64,000 nt of DNA from Smallanthus sonchifolius (Eukaryota; Streptophyta; Magnoliopsida; Asterales; Asteraceae). The stretch's first letter is position 1; every line of letters begins with the position of its first letter. The position numbers and the translations under genes are program-made. The notes under the pieces are model-generated. The model saw only the letters and a program-made list of their open reading frames with translations. It had not been told where the DNA came from and did no database searches. The stretch covers positions 5,057,501-5,121,500 of the forward strand of contig CM042022.1 of assembly GCA_023525975.1 (NCBI GenBank), in the 5' to 3' direction. Below, in pieces: positions 1-11,600 of this stretch.

Positions 1-2564
1 ATTACTCATCTTCTTGAAGTGGTAAGACTCTATTTTTACTTTTTTTTTTAGTAATTTTTCATTATAATTGAAATTTTTTAATATAAATCTTGTGTAGGTG
101 AGGGTTTTGGTTAAGTGAACGGATTGAAAGGTAGATTGAGGCTTATATGTATATTTTTGTTAAATTTAGTTTCGCATAGTTGTTTTAATTGTTATTTATT
201 TAAATAATATTGATGAATATATAAATGTATGTATTATTTGTGAAATTGATGGTTAATTTGTATAGATGTATGTTTTATATTTGTGTAATATTTTGCTAAT
301 AGGTATATATTTGTGAAATTTAGTTTTGTATAGTTGTTTTAATTGTTATTTATTTGAATAATATAGATGAATATATAAATGTATGTATTATTTGTGAAAT
401 TGTAGGTTTGTATAGATGTATAAATATATAGATGTATGCATTATATGTGAAATTGATGAAATGTAGGTTTGTGTAGATGTATTATTGGTGGTGTTATGTA
501 TGTATTATTTGTATGAATTATATGTTGTTATTTATTTTTTGTGATGTATGGTTTGTATGAATATAGATGAATGTATGCATGTATATGTGTTAGTAATTTA
601 AACATGCACTGTTTCACTTGTTTTGACCCGAGTATTTATATGTATTATTTATTTGGGTATTTGTAGTAATGTAGGTGAATATATTGTTGTTATTTATTTT
701 TTGTGAAATATATAATTTGTATGAATATAGATGAATGCATGTATGTATATATGTAGATGAATATATTGTTGTTATTTTCTTTTTCCATTATAATTTAAAT
801 GTTTTAGTATAAATCATGTGTAGGTGAGGTTTTTGGTTAATTGAACGGATTGGAAGCTAGATTGAGGCTTTTCCGACGGCATCTCGTTTACAAATTCGGA
901 GGTATGATGTATATATTTATGTGAAAATTAGTGTATTTGGGTATGTAGTTTTGTATGGATATATAAATATATTTGTGTAATACTTTGCTAGTAGGTATAT
1001 GTGTGAAATTTAGCTTTGTATAGTTGTTTTAATTGTTATATATTTGAATAATATAGATGGATATATAAATGTATGTATTTTATTGTGAAATTGATGGTTA
1101 ATTTGTATAGATGTATAAATATATTTGTGCAATACTTTGCTAATAGGTATATTTTTGTTAAATTTAGTTTTGTATAGTTGTTTTAATTGTTATTTATTTG
1201 AATAATATAGATGAATATAAAAATGTATGTATTATTTGTGAAATTGATGGTTAATTTGTATAGGTGTATGTATTATTTGTGAAATTGTAGGTTTGTATAG
1301 ATGTATAAATATATAGATGTATGCATTATTTATGAAATTGATGAATTGTAGGTTTGTGTAGGTGTATTATTTATGGTGTTAAGTATATGTATTATTTGTA
1401 TGAATTATATGTTGTTATTTATTTTTTGTTATGTATGGTTTGTATGAATATAGATGAATGTATGCATGTATATATGTTATTAATTCAAACACGAACCGTT
1501 TCACTTGTTTTGACCCGAGTATTTGTATGTATTATTTATTTGGGTATTTGTATGAATGTAGATGAATATATTGTTGTTATTTATTTTTTGTGAAATGTAT
1601 AATTTGTTTGAATATAGATGAATGTATGTATGTATATAAGTGGATGAATATATTGTTGAGGGTTGGAGACGTATGCACACTTCTCACGCCGCATGGGTCA
1701 ACGATCGTGCACAAAACGATTGAGTAAGTAAATATATTTGTTACTATGTTGCGAATCAAAGTATAAATGAGTCAAAATGACACGTAACCATTATAAATGG
1801 GTCAAAATTACTCGTTTAACCCAAGTCCACTAATACATGTATTTTGATACATTTATTGTAGGGTTATTGATGTTTGAGAAATTATTTGCGTATTATGTTT
1901 GTATATGATTTGCAATAACTTACACATTTTGTTTATTTGCAATAACTTACACATTTTGTTTATTTGCAATACTAATACATGTATATATTGTGTTTTGATA
2001 CCTTTATTGTAGGGTTATTTTTTATACTTTTATTGTAGGGTTATTGTAGTCGATCCGGCAACCAAGATGATGACGATGAAGATGATTAAATTGTTTTGTA
2101 TCATTTTATTTGAACGATTTGCAATAAGTTACACATTTTGTTTATTTTTGTTGAATGTTTTATGTATTATTTTGTGTAATGTTTTAATTTATATAACAGG
2201 TTTGACAGGTTTTGAATTTTTGTTTTGTATAAAAATATGAAAAATTTTTAAAATTAAAAAAAATAATAACTTATACCAATCTCGACGACATGTCGTCGAG
2301 ATTGGGTCGTCAAGAAAGGGTATTTTTAATTTTATTTTATATTTATTTTTTAAAAGTAAAAACCTTTTCCGACGCCCCAATATCGACGACATATCGTCGA
2401 GAAAAGGGTTACCTATCTCGACGAATAATTCTCGACGACATTCTAAGCAGTCTCGACTAAGCTTTGCCGACGGAAGCAATATCGACGCTACGTCGTCTGG
2501 ATAGGCTTTCTCTACGACGTGTCGTCGAGACAGGTCGTTGAAACTGCCTAAAATTCTTGTAGTG
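1..2564 (+). mobile_element. CACTA transposon, right-hand end (left end outside window)
   Basis: Read on the minus strand, the sequence ends at 2564 with CACTACAAGAAT, the canonical terminus of CACTA (En/Spm) DNA transposons. The last 290 bases hold repeated subterminal motifs built on CGACGACATGTCGTCG and variants (about 2280, 2385, 2415, 2432, 2483, 2510), as expected for transposase-binding sites. A short acidic reading-frame end (GNQDDDDEDD, stop near 2088) and a possible exon near 1655-1722 (HTSHAAWVNDRAQ) resemble accessory proteins of CACTA elements, but I could not join them into a gene. The DNA to the right is gypsy gag, so the element inserted into an older retrotransposon. Confidence 0.75.
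57..1640. repeat. Nested AT-rich tandem repeat inside the CACTA element
   Basis: Two large units, about 57-782 and 783-1640, begin with nearly the same sequence (TGTGTAGGTGAGG followed by a TTGAACGGATTG-like stretch) and carry the same order of smaller repeats. The small repeats are degenerate copies of a TTTGTATAGTTGTTTTAATTG block followed by ATATAGATGAATATATAAATG, seen near 172, 325, 1014 and 1170. No credible coding frame runs through it. Confidence 0.7.
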
Positions 2565-2570
2565 ATTTTG

Positions 2571-3040
2571 AGCGACTCTCACACCGTGTCGACGGACTTC
2601 CAGAGTCCTTCTTAATCGGTTGTTTCATAGGAGTCCTCAAGGACGAGATCCGTTTGGAAGTTAAGTTGAAATCCCCATGTTCTTTGTCCGACGCTATTGG
2701 TATAGCTCGTTTGGTGGAGGAACGGGTCAAATTGGATTCGCATTCTGATCTGGTTGACACTCCTGTTCGTTCTCCAGATTCAACCCATGTTAACACCACT
2801 TCTGGTCTCTTGGGTCCAGCTCCCTCCAACCGATTAGCCCTACCGGCTCCTACTCCAGTCAGACGTCTCTCCACCGCTGAACTACGTGACCACCATGCTA
2901 AGGGATTATGTTACTATTGTGACGAAACGTATAAGCCAGGTCACAAGTGCTTTAAACCGCAACTAATGATGATCACCGACTCCGCGGACGACCCCGATCT
3001 TCACCTTGAGGACAAGGTGAATTCAAGCGGGGTGGAATGA
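2571..3040 (+). pseudogene. Ty3/gypsy gag fragment, fused to the end of pol
   Basis: An open frame runs from the CACTA junction to the stop at 3038. It reads like the C-terminal half of a gypsy gag: a capsid segment (GLPESFLIGCFIGVLKDEIR), a proline-rich linker, then a zinc knuckle CYYCDETYKPGHKC. Right after the knuckle the protein ends with a HLEDKV motif, which in intact elements lies at the extreme end of pol. About 3-4 kb of protease, polymerase and integrase sequence is therefore missing. The beginning of gag lies beyond the CACTA insertion. The frame is open but cannot encode a functional polyprotein. Confidence 0.7.
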
Positions 3041-3384
3041 TATGTGCCGGGTCAAACCGGACTTACGGGTCAAGCACTCCGATGGGTTTTGGCACGTGAG
3101 TGGGTTACAAGCATGCAATCATGCACGTAGGAGTAATGGGTGTTTTTGTTTTCTGCAATTTAGTTTGTGTGCTAGAATAAAAGGTGTAGTGGGGGATGCT
3201 CCCTACCCCATGTTGTTTCCCATGTTCTAGTAGTTTTAGTCATGTAATCCCCTATATAAGGGTTTCCTTTATTTGGTTAATGTTAAGAATGAAGAATTAA
3301 GTTTGAGTTTCTCCCTAAAGTTTCTATCTAGCCTCTCTTCTCTTTTCTTTTCTTTCGGAGCCTTAACCTTCAGTACCCACATCA
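3038..3384 (+). mobile_element. Probable 3' LTR of the deleted gypsy relic
   Basis: A TG...CA bounded segment follows the fused gag/pol end. It has a TATA-like CTATATAAGGG near 3252 and a pyrimidine-rich TCTCTTCTCTTTTCTTTTC tract near 3337 typical of the R-U5 part. The boundaries are inferred from the TG/CA rule only; no partner LTR is in the window. Confidence 0.5.
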
Positions 3385-4135
3385 GACTTTTGACGAGTTT
3401 GAACTTTATTAGCACTCAAACTTACTAAAAAATCTGCTCATGTAACTCAATTTTGACTCTGACTTCAACAAAGACATCTAGTATTTTTCAGTAATATATA
3501 TTCACGCAAATGGACAAAAAGTAATATATAACATATAAAAATGAGATATTCAAAATTAAAAACAAAAAAAAAACAAAAAGAGTTTCTCCCACAATAATAA
3601 GTTAAGTACGTACGCACTCACGCTAAAACAATGTTTATAAAACATGTCTTCCACCTGTATATTGATAGCGAAACAAAGTGTTTACAAAGAAAATCTTTTT
3701 AAAAATGTCTATAAAACATATCCCCACCCACATTGCTAATTTTAAGAATAATTTTAATCAGTTTTTTTATAAATTTTAGGGTTTTTTTTTTCGTCTAAAG
3801 CCCTTGTTTTTTCTTAAAGCTAAGAGCACCTTCTGCAGCGGTTAGCAGATGTCACATCAAATTTTCACTTATCATTTAAAAACTTAGATTTTTCCTCTAA
3901 CACTGCATCATTTTTTAAACATTATTATATTTTCACAACATCACTTATTTATACATTTACTTTCTATGAAACAAATTACCTTTTATAAGGAACTATTTTT
4001 TTATATTTCATGTTATTTAAAATAATAAAATATAATTTAAAATATAAGTAAAAACTAAAAGTCACATAAATTAAAATTAAAAATTACATTTAAAATTGAA
4101 AGTTAGATGAAGTAAAGATTAAAAATTATATAAAT
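3385..4135. other. AT-rich intergenic stretch
   Basis: Long A and T runs and no open frame of note. I see no terminal inverted repeats or retroelement motifs. Confidence 0.5.
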
Positions 4136-4674
4136 TTAAAATAATCTTCTGCAAGCTGGAGCATCATCTCGTGTCGGTTTTCGCCACAACTTGTCATTCA
4201 TTTTTTTTCCGGTATCTGCATTTAACTCCTCTTTTACAGCATACAAGGTAATCTCCCGAACTCCATTAACTCCAATGTATGAAGTTAATAGAGCGGTATT
4301 TTCCCCACTCCTTAGTGGAACTAACTCCATATCTAGATTACTTGACATGATTTTAAAATAATACCATAAATCGGTGAGAAGAACCATGTATCCAAACTGT
4401 GGTATTATAAGGTTACGATTAGAAACCTTAAACTCATGAACTTTAAGAAAGCCCACGAAAGTTACGACTTCGTTGTTGTCTGTTTTATCCGTTGTCGCAG
4501 TGAAATGTCATTTCAGAAATGACCACCATGTTAAAATTTGAGGCTAAAATATTGTGGTCTGTCATAATAAAGATCCTCGATAACCAATACTTGGTCATAC
4601 TCATTTAACGATTTAAGACTCCACGAAGAAGGATGAAGAGCATCTGAATACGCGTATCCGATCTTACTGGTGCT
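4136..4674 (-). pseudogene. Unrecognised gene remnant with broken frame
   Basis: On the minus strand an ATG at 4674 opens a frame starting MSTSKIGYAYSDALHPSSW that stops after about 50 codons. A second frame then reads without interruption from about 4487 to 4136, passing through VTFVGFLKVHEFKVSNRN and ending in CRRLF. Together they look like one coding sequence of about 170 codons broken by a frameshift, or two exons whose splice sites I cannot place. I do not recognise the family. It is flanked by AT-rich DNA with no retroelement motifs, so it may be a host-gene relic. Confidence 0.3.
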
Positions 4675-5417
4675 CATGTTTATGTATGTCTGTGTGTGAA
4701 ACAAAGAGAAAAATATAATAATTTTTTTTATTTATTATAGTGTTTTGAAATATAGCCATTATAAGCCATAGTAAATTTATAGATTCATAAATATGTAGAG
4801 CAATTCTTTGTGGATTCAAATACTAACTATTAGAATAGCTTAGACTTCTACCTTTTAGGTATTGTATAAAGCTTCTATTAATAATTTATTAAAAAGGATA
4901 TATTAAGCCATCTCTTCAGACATTTTTCCAGCCAATTTTTCGTCCGGCATCTGTCAAAAAAATTTGGTCATTTTTGGACATTTTTAATTCACCTATTTAT
5001 TGCGTAGTATTGTCGAACAATAAAATATTCACATGTGAACAACTAAAAGTTCACCATTTTTATTATGGTTGTTTAATTCATCAGTTAGAATTGTTCACCT
5101 AAAAGTATGTATAGTTCACATGTGAAAATAAAGTTTGAAAGAAAAATAGAATATTACAGTTAGCTCGCATATGCAAATTAAAAAATGGAAAGAAGAACTG
5201 CAAGTTTTCAATGTTCACATGTCAATGGTTAAAAGATATACAAATATTCTTGCACCGGTGAACCTAAAAACTAAGATTTACAAGTTTCAACAACAATAAA
5301 CAAAAATGTGTATCATTAAAAGCAAAATTCTAGTATACACACTTAAAAACAATTAAGAACTTTGTGCGTCTTCTACGTTGTTACAATAACGAGGAAGAAA
5401 CCAAAAGGCGAAAACTA
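4675..5417. other. AT-rich intergenic stretch
   Basis: No open frame or transposon terminus recognised. Several copies of GTTCACATGTGAA-like words occur between 5020 and 5230 but do not form a regular array. Confidence 0.4.
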
Positions 5418-6230
5418 TGTCATGACCACAATGTGATGCTACAATGGCCTTGGTTTGACTAGTTTTAGAGTTCCATTAAGAAGACAACGTCATGGCGGGT
5501 TCTGTGACCAAGAATACGTTGTGATACGGATAAAGATGCATGAGATTTTGAATTATTCAAGTTCCTTCTTTCTTGGTTTATTTAGTCTTATCTTTTGTTT
5601 ATTGGTTATCTTTTTAGTTGATATGTATCCTTATCACTAATTGTTAGGTAGTATAAAACTTCCTGGGAATTCAACATTGGATGGATGATTGTTTTTGAAA
5701 GAATTCAGTTTTTGAACATGAATTTATTTTCCAAAACCTTTGGTTTTGAAGTTTTTGTGAACATAGGTTTTGAGCCATTTGATGTAAGGCCTCAAACCTG
5801 AGAGGCCTCACGTATTGGATTTACTTATCAACACATAGATTATAAACATAAGACATTCAATACTTGCAGCGGAAACGATTTAAACTTTAACATACGTAGC
5901 GGAAAATACATATTATGTCTAAACATAACTTGTCTGATACGAAATGAAACTAGTCTTAAGCAACATGATCTTGAAACATAACATAAACGGGATGCCAGAT
6001 GCTGATCTTCGAGTAACTCTTCACGCCAAGCCAAGCATCCACATCCATCAACTGCATATGCACTTAACTGATATGCATACCAAAAATCAGCAACGCTGAG
6101 TGAGTTCTAACGTTTAATTTAAATCAATTATACAAAATATTTACTAATACACATATACTGCCCTAAAGGCAAAACTTTACATACTTCACTTTTAAAAATA
6201 GTTTAAAACATTCATGAGATAGCCGTCAAT

Positions 6231-6475
6231 TACTGCTGGTAATGTCCTCGTGATCAGTACCTCTTAACCATCAAATCCCTCTTAACCGTCAAATCCTTGT
6301 CTCTACTGGTATTGTCCTCGTGATCAATATCGCTTAGCATGATGTTGTTCTCATGATCAACAATTGGTATTGTCCTCGTGATCAGTATCGCTTAGCATGG
6401 TTTGGTCATTGTGACCCATTGATGTTGTCCTCGTAATCAACATAGGGTATTGTCCTCGTGATCAATACCGCTTAA
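6231..6475. repeat. Short tandem motif array in solo LTR 1
   Basis: Repeated TATTGTCCTCGTGATCA with AGTATCGCTTAGCATG-like spacers, about six copies with drift. It lies inside the LTR, probably in the U3-like region. Confidence 0.7.
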
Positions 6476-6689
6476 CTAGTACATGGGGGATTGCGTAGTC
6501 CCCCGAGCAACCGCCGTCACTCATCCCAATTGTACAACTGTTAACGAGCCACCAAGACTCTTAGTGATGGGTAGCACCTATATCTGCATCATGTACAAGT
6601 AACATTTGTCCCGAGTACCTTATCAAACTGGGTCGCTTCCCATAGGAAGACTATTCACTTTCTATTCATAAACTTTCTTTAACTTGATC

Positions 6690-6950
6690 ATACTAACATA
6701 TATTATGCATTTGTTTATGTACATCAAAATATAATAAACGTTTGTCAATAATATAACTTGATTTACTGAAACATAGCTTAACACATATATCATGCCCTTG
6801 TTTATGTATATCAAAATATAGTAAACGCTTAATAGTAATATAACTTGCTTTACTGAAACATAGCTTAACACATATATCATGCCTTTGTTTATGTATATGA
6901 AAATATAGTAAACGTTTGCCAATGATATAACTATACTTTCCTCAAAACGT
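6690..6950. repeat. 87-bp tandem repeat, about three copies
   Basis: The word CACATATATCATGCC recurs at about 6782 and 6869, and a diverged copy (CATATATTATGCA) sits at about 6696, giving an 87-base period. Each unit also carries TTGTTTATGTA and AAATATAGTAAACG. Confidence 0.75.
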
Positions 6951-7199
6951 ACATTTGCCTCTTTTAAACTTGCCACTAAAATATAGCTTTCACTTTGTTT
7001 ATTAATATAAAAATATGTAATAAACGTTTTACACTAATTATGCACACCACCCCTAAAGAAGGCAAAAAGGTGATTAGAACTCACCTGTCTATCGAAAACT
7101 ATCCTGAATCGAGATGTATAAGCTAAAACTGGTGCTAAACAATCTCCACGAAAGTTAATACACGAAAACCATCAAAACTCATCTAAGTGTCACTAGGAT

Positions 7200-7325
7200 C
7201 CTGAGTCTCATCGGAAAGTCAACCGAACAGTCAACCCAGACAGTCGGCTCGAACAGTCGACGCGGACAGTCAACTCGGACAATCGACAGTCGACAGTCGA
7301 CCCGGACAGTCGGCTCGGCTCGGCT
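7200..7325. repeat. ACAGTCGAC motif cluster
   Basis: At least eight copies of a (C/G)ACAGTC(G/A)AC-type word within about 120 bases, spaced irregularly at 8-20 bases, ending in repeated GGCTC. Confidence 0.6.
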
Positions 7326-8585
7326 CTAGCCGGAACTTGCGTTCCGGACTTTTACTCAACAGTCGCTAACCAGGGTTTGACGCGGTGTCTAGAACATGAA
7401 TCTGAACCGTACCCGTAACTTGACCGTACGGACTGCGAATCGGGTGATTCAAAAGTCCACGAACTCGTCTCGACGCGTCGGTTACATCCTCCACTATCCT
7501 ACCCGTTTTCGTTATGTAAAACACCACAACCACTTTCACGGAACCACCACCGGCCGCCACCATCTTGACCGTTAGACTTGATACTACCACCACCACCTTC
7601 GTGAAGCCTAATACCGCCACCACTACTACCACCTTGAAGCTCCTACAACCACCACCCTCCACTGTTCACCTCACACAGCCACCGTTAACAGCCACCTTGA
7701 GCTTACCACCATTGCCATTGTCATTCCCGTACAAACACTAGCCACCGTTAAGCTCGAACCACCATCTTCACTGCTAACCACCATCGACCCTACCGTGCAC
7801 CACCGCTAAGCTGCCATTGCCACCCTCGTTCACCTCCGACCACCGCCGTTACCATCATTCTCCCCATGTACGCCACCGCTAACCACCATCGGGTTGCCTT
7901 CCCACATCAACACCTTATCACCACCACCCTTTCTGCCGTGAGAACTGCACAACCACCACCATCTCCGCTGCTCACCTCATCCGGTCACCACCTTGAGGCT
8001 GTCATTAACACCTCGCTAATAGCTATGACGTGAAGCTATCGTATGTTTCGCCACTTGATAACCACTGGTCGCACCACCTTACACGAACCCATAGCTGCTG
8101 CCGGAGTTATGGCGGCGGCAGCTTTTGCCGCCGTCGTAAACCCTCCCTCGTCTCTTTCATCGCTGCCATGAGTTGCGATACATGTCGTCCTCGTGTGCTT
8201 GAGACAGGGTGGTACTTCTCCATGTAAATCGAGCAAGGGTTGAAGCTCGTTTGGCCGGATTAAGGTTTAACGGAAGAGGGGAGTTGCAGGTCGACAATCG
8301 TGAGGAAGGTGGAATGGTTTTGGCGAAGGAGAAGGAGTATTGGAGTTGAAATCGGGTGTGGCGGATGTTAAAGAAGAATAGAGATTTAGGTTTTGATTAA
8401 ATTTCCATTTTGCCCCCCTCTATCTTTGAAGTAATTACATTTCCAGCTTTTAATCTAATTAATAGTTAAACCAATTAGCCATACTTTCTATCTCGACATC
8501 CTTTGTCCTAAACGAAACTTCGTACTTATGAGTAGTAAATAATTTGCGATGTTACATTTGATTGCTTCCGTTAAACTGCATCATT

Positions 8586-8597
8586 TGGTATCAGAGC
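8586..8597 (+). other. Primer-binding site of the host gypsy element
   Basis: TGGTATCAGAGC, complementary to the 3' end of initiator methionine tRNA, sits two bases after an LTR end. It shows that 8584 onward is the internal region of a plus-strand LTR retrotransposon. Confidence 0.8.
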
Positions 8598-8608
8598 TTT
8601 TGGTTCCC

Positions 8609-11600
8609 AAATGGTTCGGCGTGGAGATAATTACTTGCTTGCTCATAAAATCGCCGAGAGAGGCAACGATAGAAGTGTTTTCTATTCACGTGCTTGTGGA
8701 GAAGATCAACCTTCAACTCGCGAAATCGCTAACAGAGGCAGCGGTGGATATGCTCCCGACCCATGGGATCTTAAAATCAAAAGACTCTAGCAACGAGTCC
8801 GCGATCTTGAAGTGCAACAAGAGATTAGGCGACTCCAACAAAGAGTTCGAGATCTTGAGTTGCAAAGGGAGGAGCGTGTGAAGGAAACTGAATCGGGAAT
8901 TATCGCTTGGTACGATTAGAACGAGGAGGATGAGAAGTATCCTTCATGCCATTCCCATCCGCCGACCAATGAAAATGACTTTGATTAGGAGTTATTGTCA
9001 GAAGATGAACCCATTTATGATAAGGGCGATATTAGCCCCGATGAAGTCGACTGTTCATGGGTACTAAAAGCTCTTAGTGGAATCACCGATCAAGAAGCTA
9101 AACAAATGGAAGAAAAAGATCCAACGGTTCCTTTAGGTAATTTCACTGAGACTTTGTATAACGATGAGGTTGTTAATGATGGTGTTACGGTAGCATTGGG
9201 TGTTAACACGGTGTGTAAGACCCCAACCCAGGCATCCTACAGTTGCTTCTCATAACGGGTTATTTTCTTTTAAAATACATATGTTACTAATCAAACTACA
9301 GCGGAAGTCTTTCTAAAATCTATAATTATTATTTAACATTGTTATCATCATAAGTTTACTTCACGAATATCTGCACACCGATCCAAGTAGCACCGCTCCC
9401 GAGCCAAGATACGCCGCCCCAAGCTCACCTGCAACACAATCTAACGTATACACAAAGTCAGCTACGCTGAGTGAGTTCTAATAGTTTAATTTTAAATGAA
9501 AGTCATCTCGTTACAATTAATATTTATCTGTGCGTATGACCCTCCGGTCCTTGCAAAATAGTTTTATAAATTATCATCATATAGTTAACCCTTGTATCCT
9601 ATGATGTCCCAAAGCTTCACCACTCAAGACTCGCCCCACAAATATAACCCCATAAATCTCGCCAACACAATTATATCTTTCTACTCTGGTTCTCATAATC
9701 TACTACACGTATTAACTCGAAAACCTGGTTAACGCGATAAATCCCTAAACATCAACTTACTCAGCCTTGACTAAGGCTCCCCCAAATCAACTAACACGAC
9801 AGTTATACACGCCATGTCACAATCCCGACACAACGATCAATCTAACTCTACTCGCCTTATTACTTTTATCTACACACCACAATAATAATATCTCACGCAC
9901 AATAAATATAATTTAACACTTGTATGCAATTTAACACATATATATTTGCACACAAACACATACCTCGTCAATACACCCTCGTCAGGGTTACCCTCATCAG
10001 GGTTACCCTCGTCATGGCGTACAACACATCCCGAGCTCATCATTAACCAGTTGAATATTGTCACCCTTGGTGACTCCCCGAAGGACTTCGTCCTTCACAA
10101 TCTCGTTAGTCGTGTCAATAAGACAACGATACAAACACAATACCCGCTGTGCCACAAGGACAATGACACAAAGCACACAATACAAATATAAACATGATAC
10201 ACCGCACTTCATTTACATGACTCGATAACCACACTTGCATCTCACACCCTACACTAGGATAATGTATCTCACCTATAATCATAAGCATTTAACTTAAAGC
10301 CCAACTCACCCTGACCAACCCTTAACACATCCCACATTAATAACTTATATCCCTAGCTCACATATTCTCATGGACACACCATAGACCCTACGACTCTTTA
10401 ATAATCCTTTTATTTCCAATTACACATCGGATTAGAACATGAAACCCTTAACTCGTTTAACAGATTAAACTTGTCTCATAAGCATGTACGATAGTCCCAA
10501 AACACTAAAAACGTTTAAAAGAGTAGGGGATTAGAAACTCACTGGTTGCGTGAAGTCCAAATCCTGCACTGCACCCTTCTTCCCACTCAAATCCTGAATC
10601 TTTAAGACGTATGATCACAGATCAGAATACGTTCGAAACATATGTCAAAAACGTATGGATATAAAATAAATCCCGAGGCTTAGTTCCACCCGCTCGTCAT
10701 CATGTTCCCATGAAAACCTAGTTTCACGCGTACACTCGTGTCGGATCGTCTTTTACCCGTTTAGAACTCGTATATCTGAGTTGGGCTTTATTCCATGCAT
10801 ACACGTACGGGTTTATACAAAACCCTAATCCCCGAATATGCATGCACACGGATCGGGTCCTATCCATGCATGCAAGACGTGTAGTGTAAGGCCCTAGTCA
10901 GCCCCCGCCATGCACCACCGCGCACCCCCACGTGTCTCCCGTATGATCATTCACCTGACTGGTTGCCGTCATATCGGCCTCTCGTGCTCCACCGTACTCC
11001 ACTGTCGTGTTCCCTCTTTCTCGTGCTCGTCGGACTACACTCTAGCCACCAACATCACCTCCACCTGCCGTCCACACTATCACCAGCTTCCTCGACAGCC
11101 GACGTGCATCGCTGATGTACTGCCATGGTCGTGCCGACCGCTGCCAGCCCCTCGTCGTGCCACCCTGGCTACCCCATGGTTACCTTTTTCCCGCTCTCGC
11201 TGCTGTCCAGTGTCACCACCACCGTGTCGTTCCTCCGTGTTCATCACCGTGCCCTCTCTCCTTCCTCGGTTGCCACCCCGTCACTACCACCGCTGGCCAC
11301 CACGTCTTCTTCCTTGTCCTCGTCGTATGCCGTGAACCACATCTCAAACCCTAGTCGGGTTTTTCAACTACACATGCAAATAATCAAGAAAAGAGAAAGA
11401 TGGACGAGTACTACCTTGGTTTCGTGTGAATCTTTCCCGCTACAAGCCGTCGTGAACCCGTCTCCCCAGTTTTTCGGCCATCGTACACCACCCTGAGCCG
11501 CCCCGTTCTCCTCTCCAGCTTCCCATCTCTCTTTTCTACCGTTAACTCCCCTAGACCCATTACGGTCTAGGGTTTGTGCAAATGTGGTGTTTAAACTACA

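Larger units (their letters stand above)
5783..8556 (-). mobile_element. Solo LTR 1 (Ty3/gypsy type, 2.77 kb)
   Basis: The segment begins TGTAAGGCC and ends GATGTTACA (TG...CA). It is flanked by a perfect 5-bp target duplication TTTGA at 5778-5782 and 8557-8561. No primer-binding site or gag/pol is attached, so it is a solo LTR left by recombination. Orientation is minus because the end that reads TGTAACATC on the minus strand matches the start of many large plant gypsy LTRs. It contains an 87-bp tandem array, two short-motif arrays and a GC-rich CCACC-containing part (7490-8230). Open frames inside it are not genes. Confidence 0.8.
5418..8583 (+). mobile_element. 5' LTR of an old gypsy element, split by a solo LTR
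   Basis: Removing the solo LTR at 5783-8556 joins 5418-5782 to 8562-8583. The joined sequence ends in CA, followed two bases later by a tRNA-Met type primer-binding site. It starts with TGTCATGACC at 5418, but this left boundary is only a TG-rule guess. The length would be about 387 bp, reasonable for a chromovirus-type gypsy element. Confidence 0.45.

Noticed and set aside
7366..8236. Open frames on both strands rich in valine, glycine or cysteine
   Set aside because: They fall inside solo LTR 1 and are produced by CCACC-type triplet repeats.
8557..9213. Reading the two large LTR-like segments as one element with a 650-bp interior
   Set aside because: Each segment has its own target duplication, and the DNA between them carries a plus-strand primer-binding site and gag frame of a different, older element.
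10910..11496. Overlapping plus-strand open frames of 79-141 codons
   Set aside because: They lie inside solo LTR 2 in GC-rich DNA, overlap in different frames, are low in complexity (H, P, C, R) and match no family.
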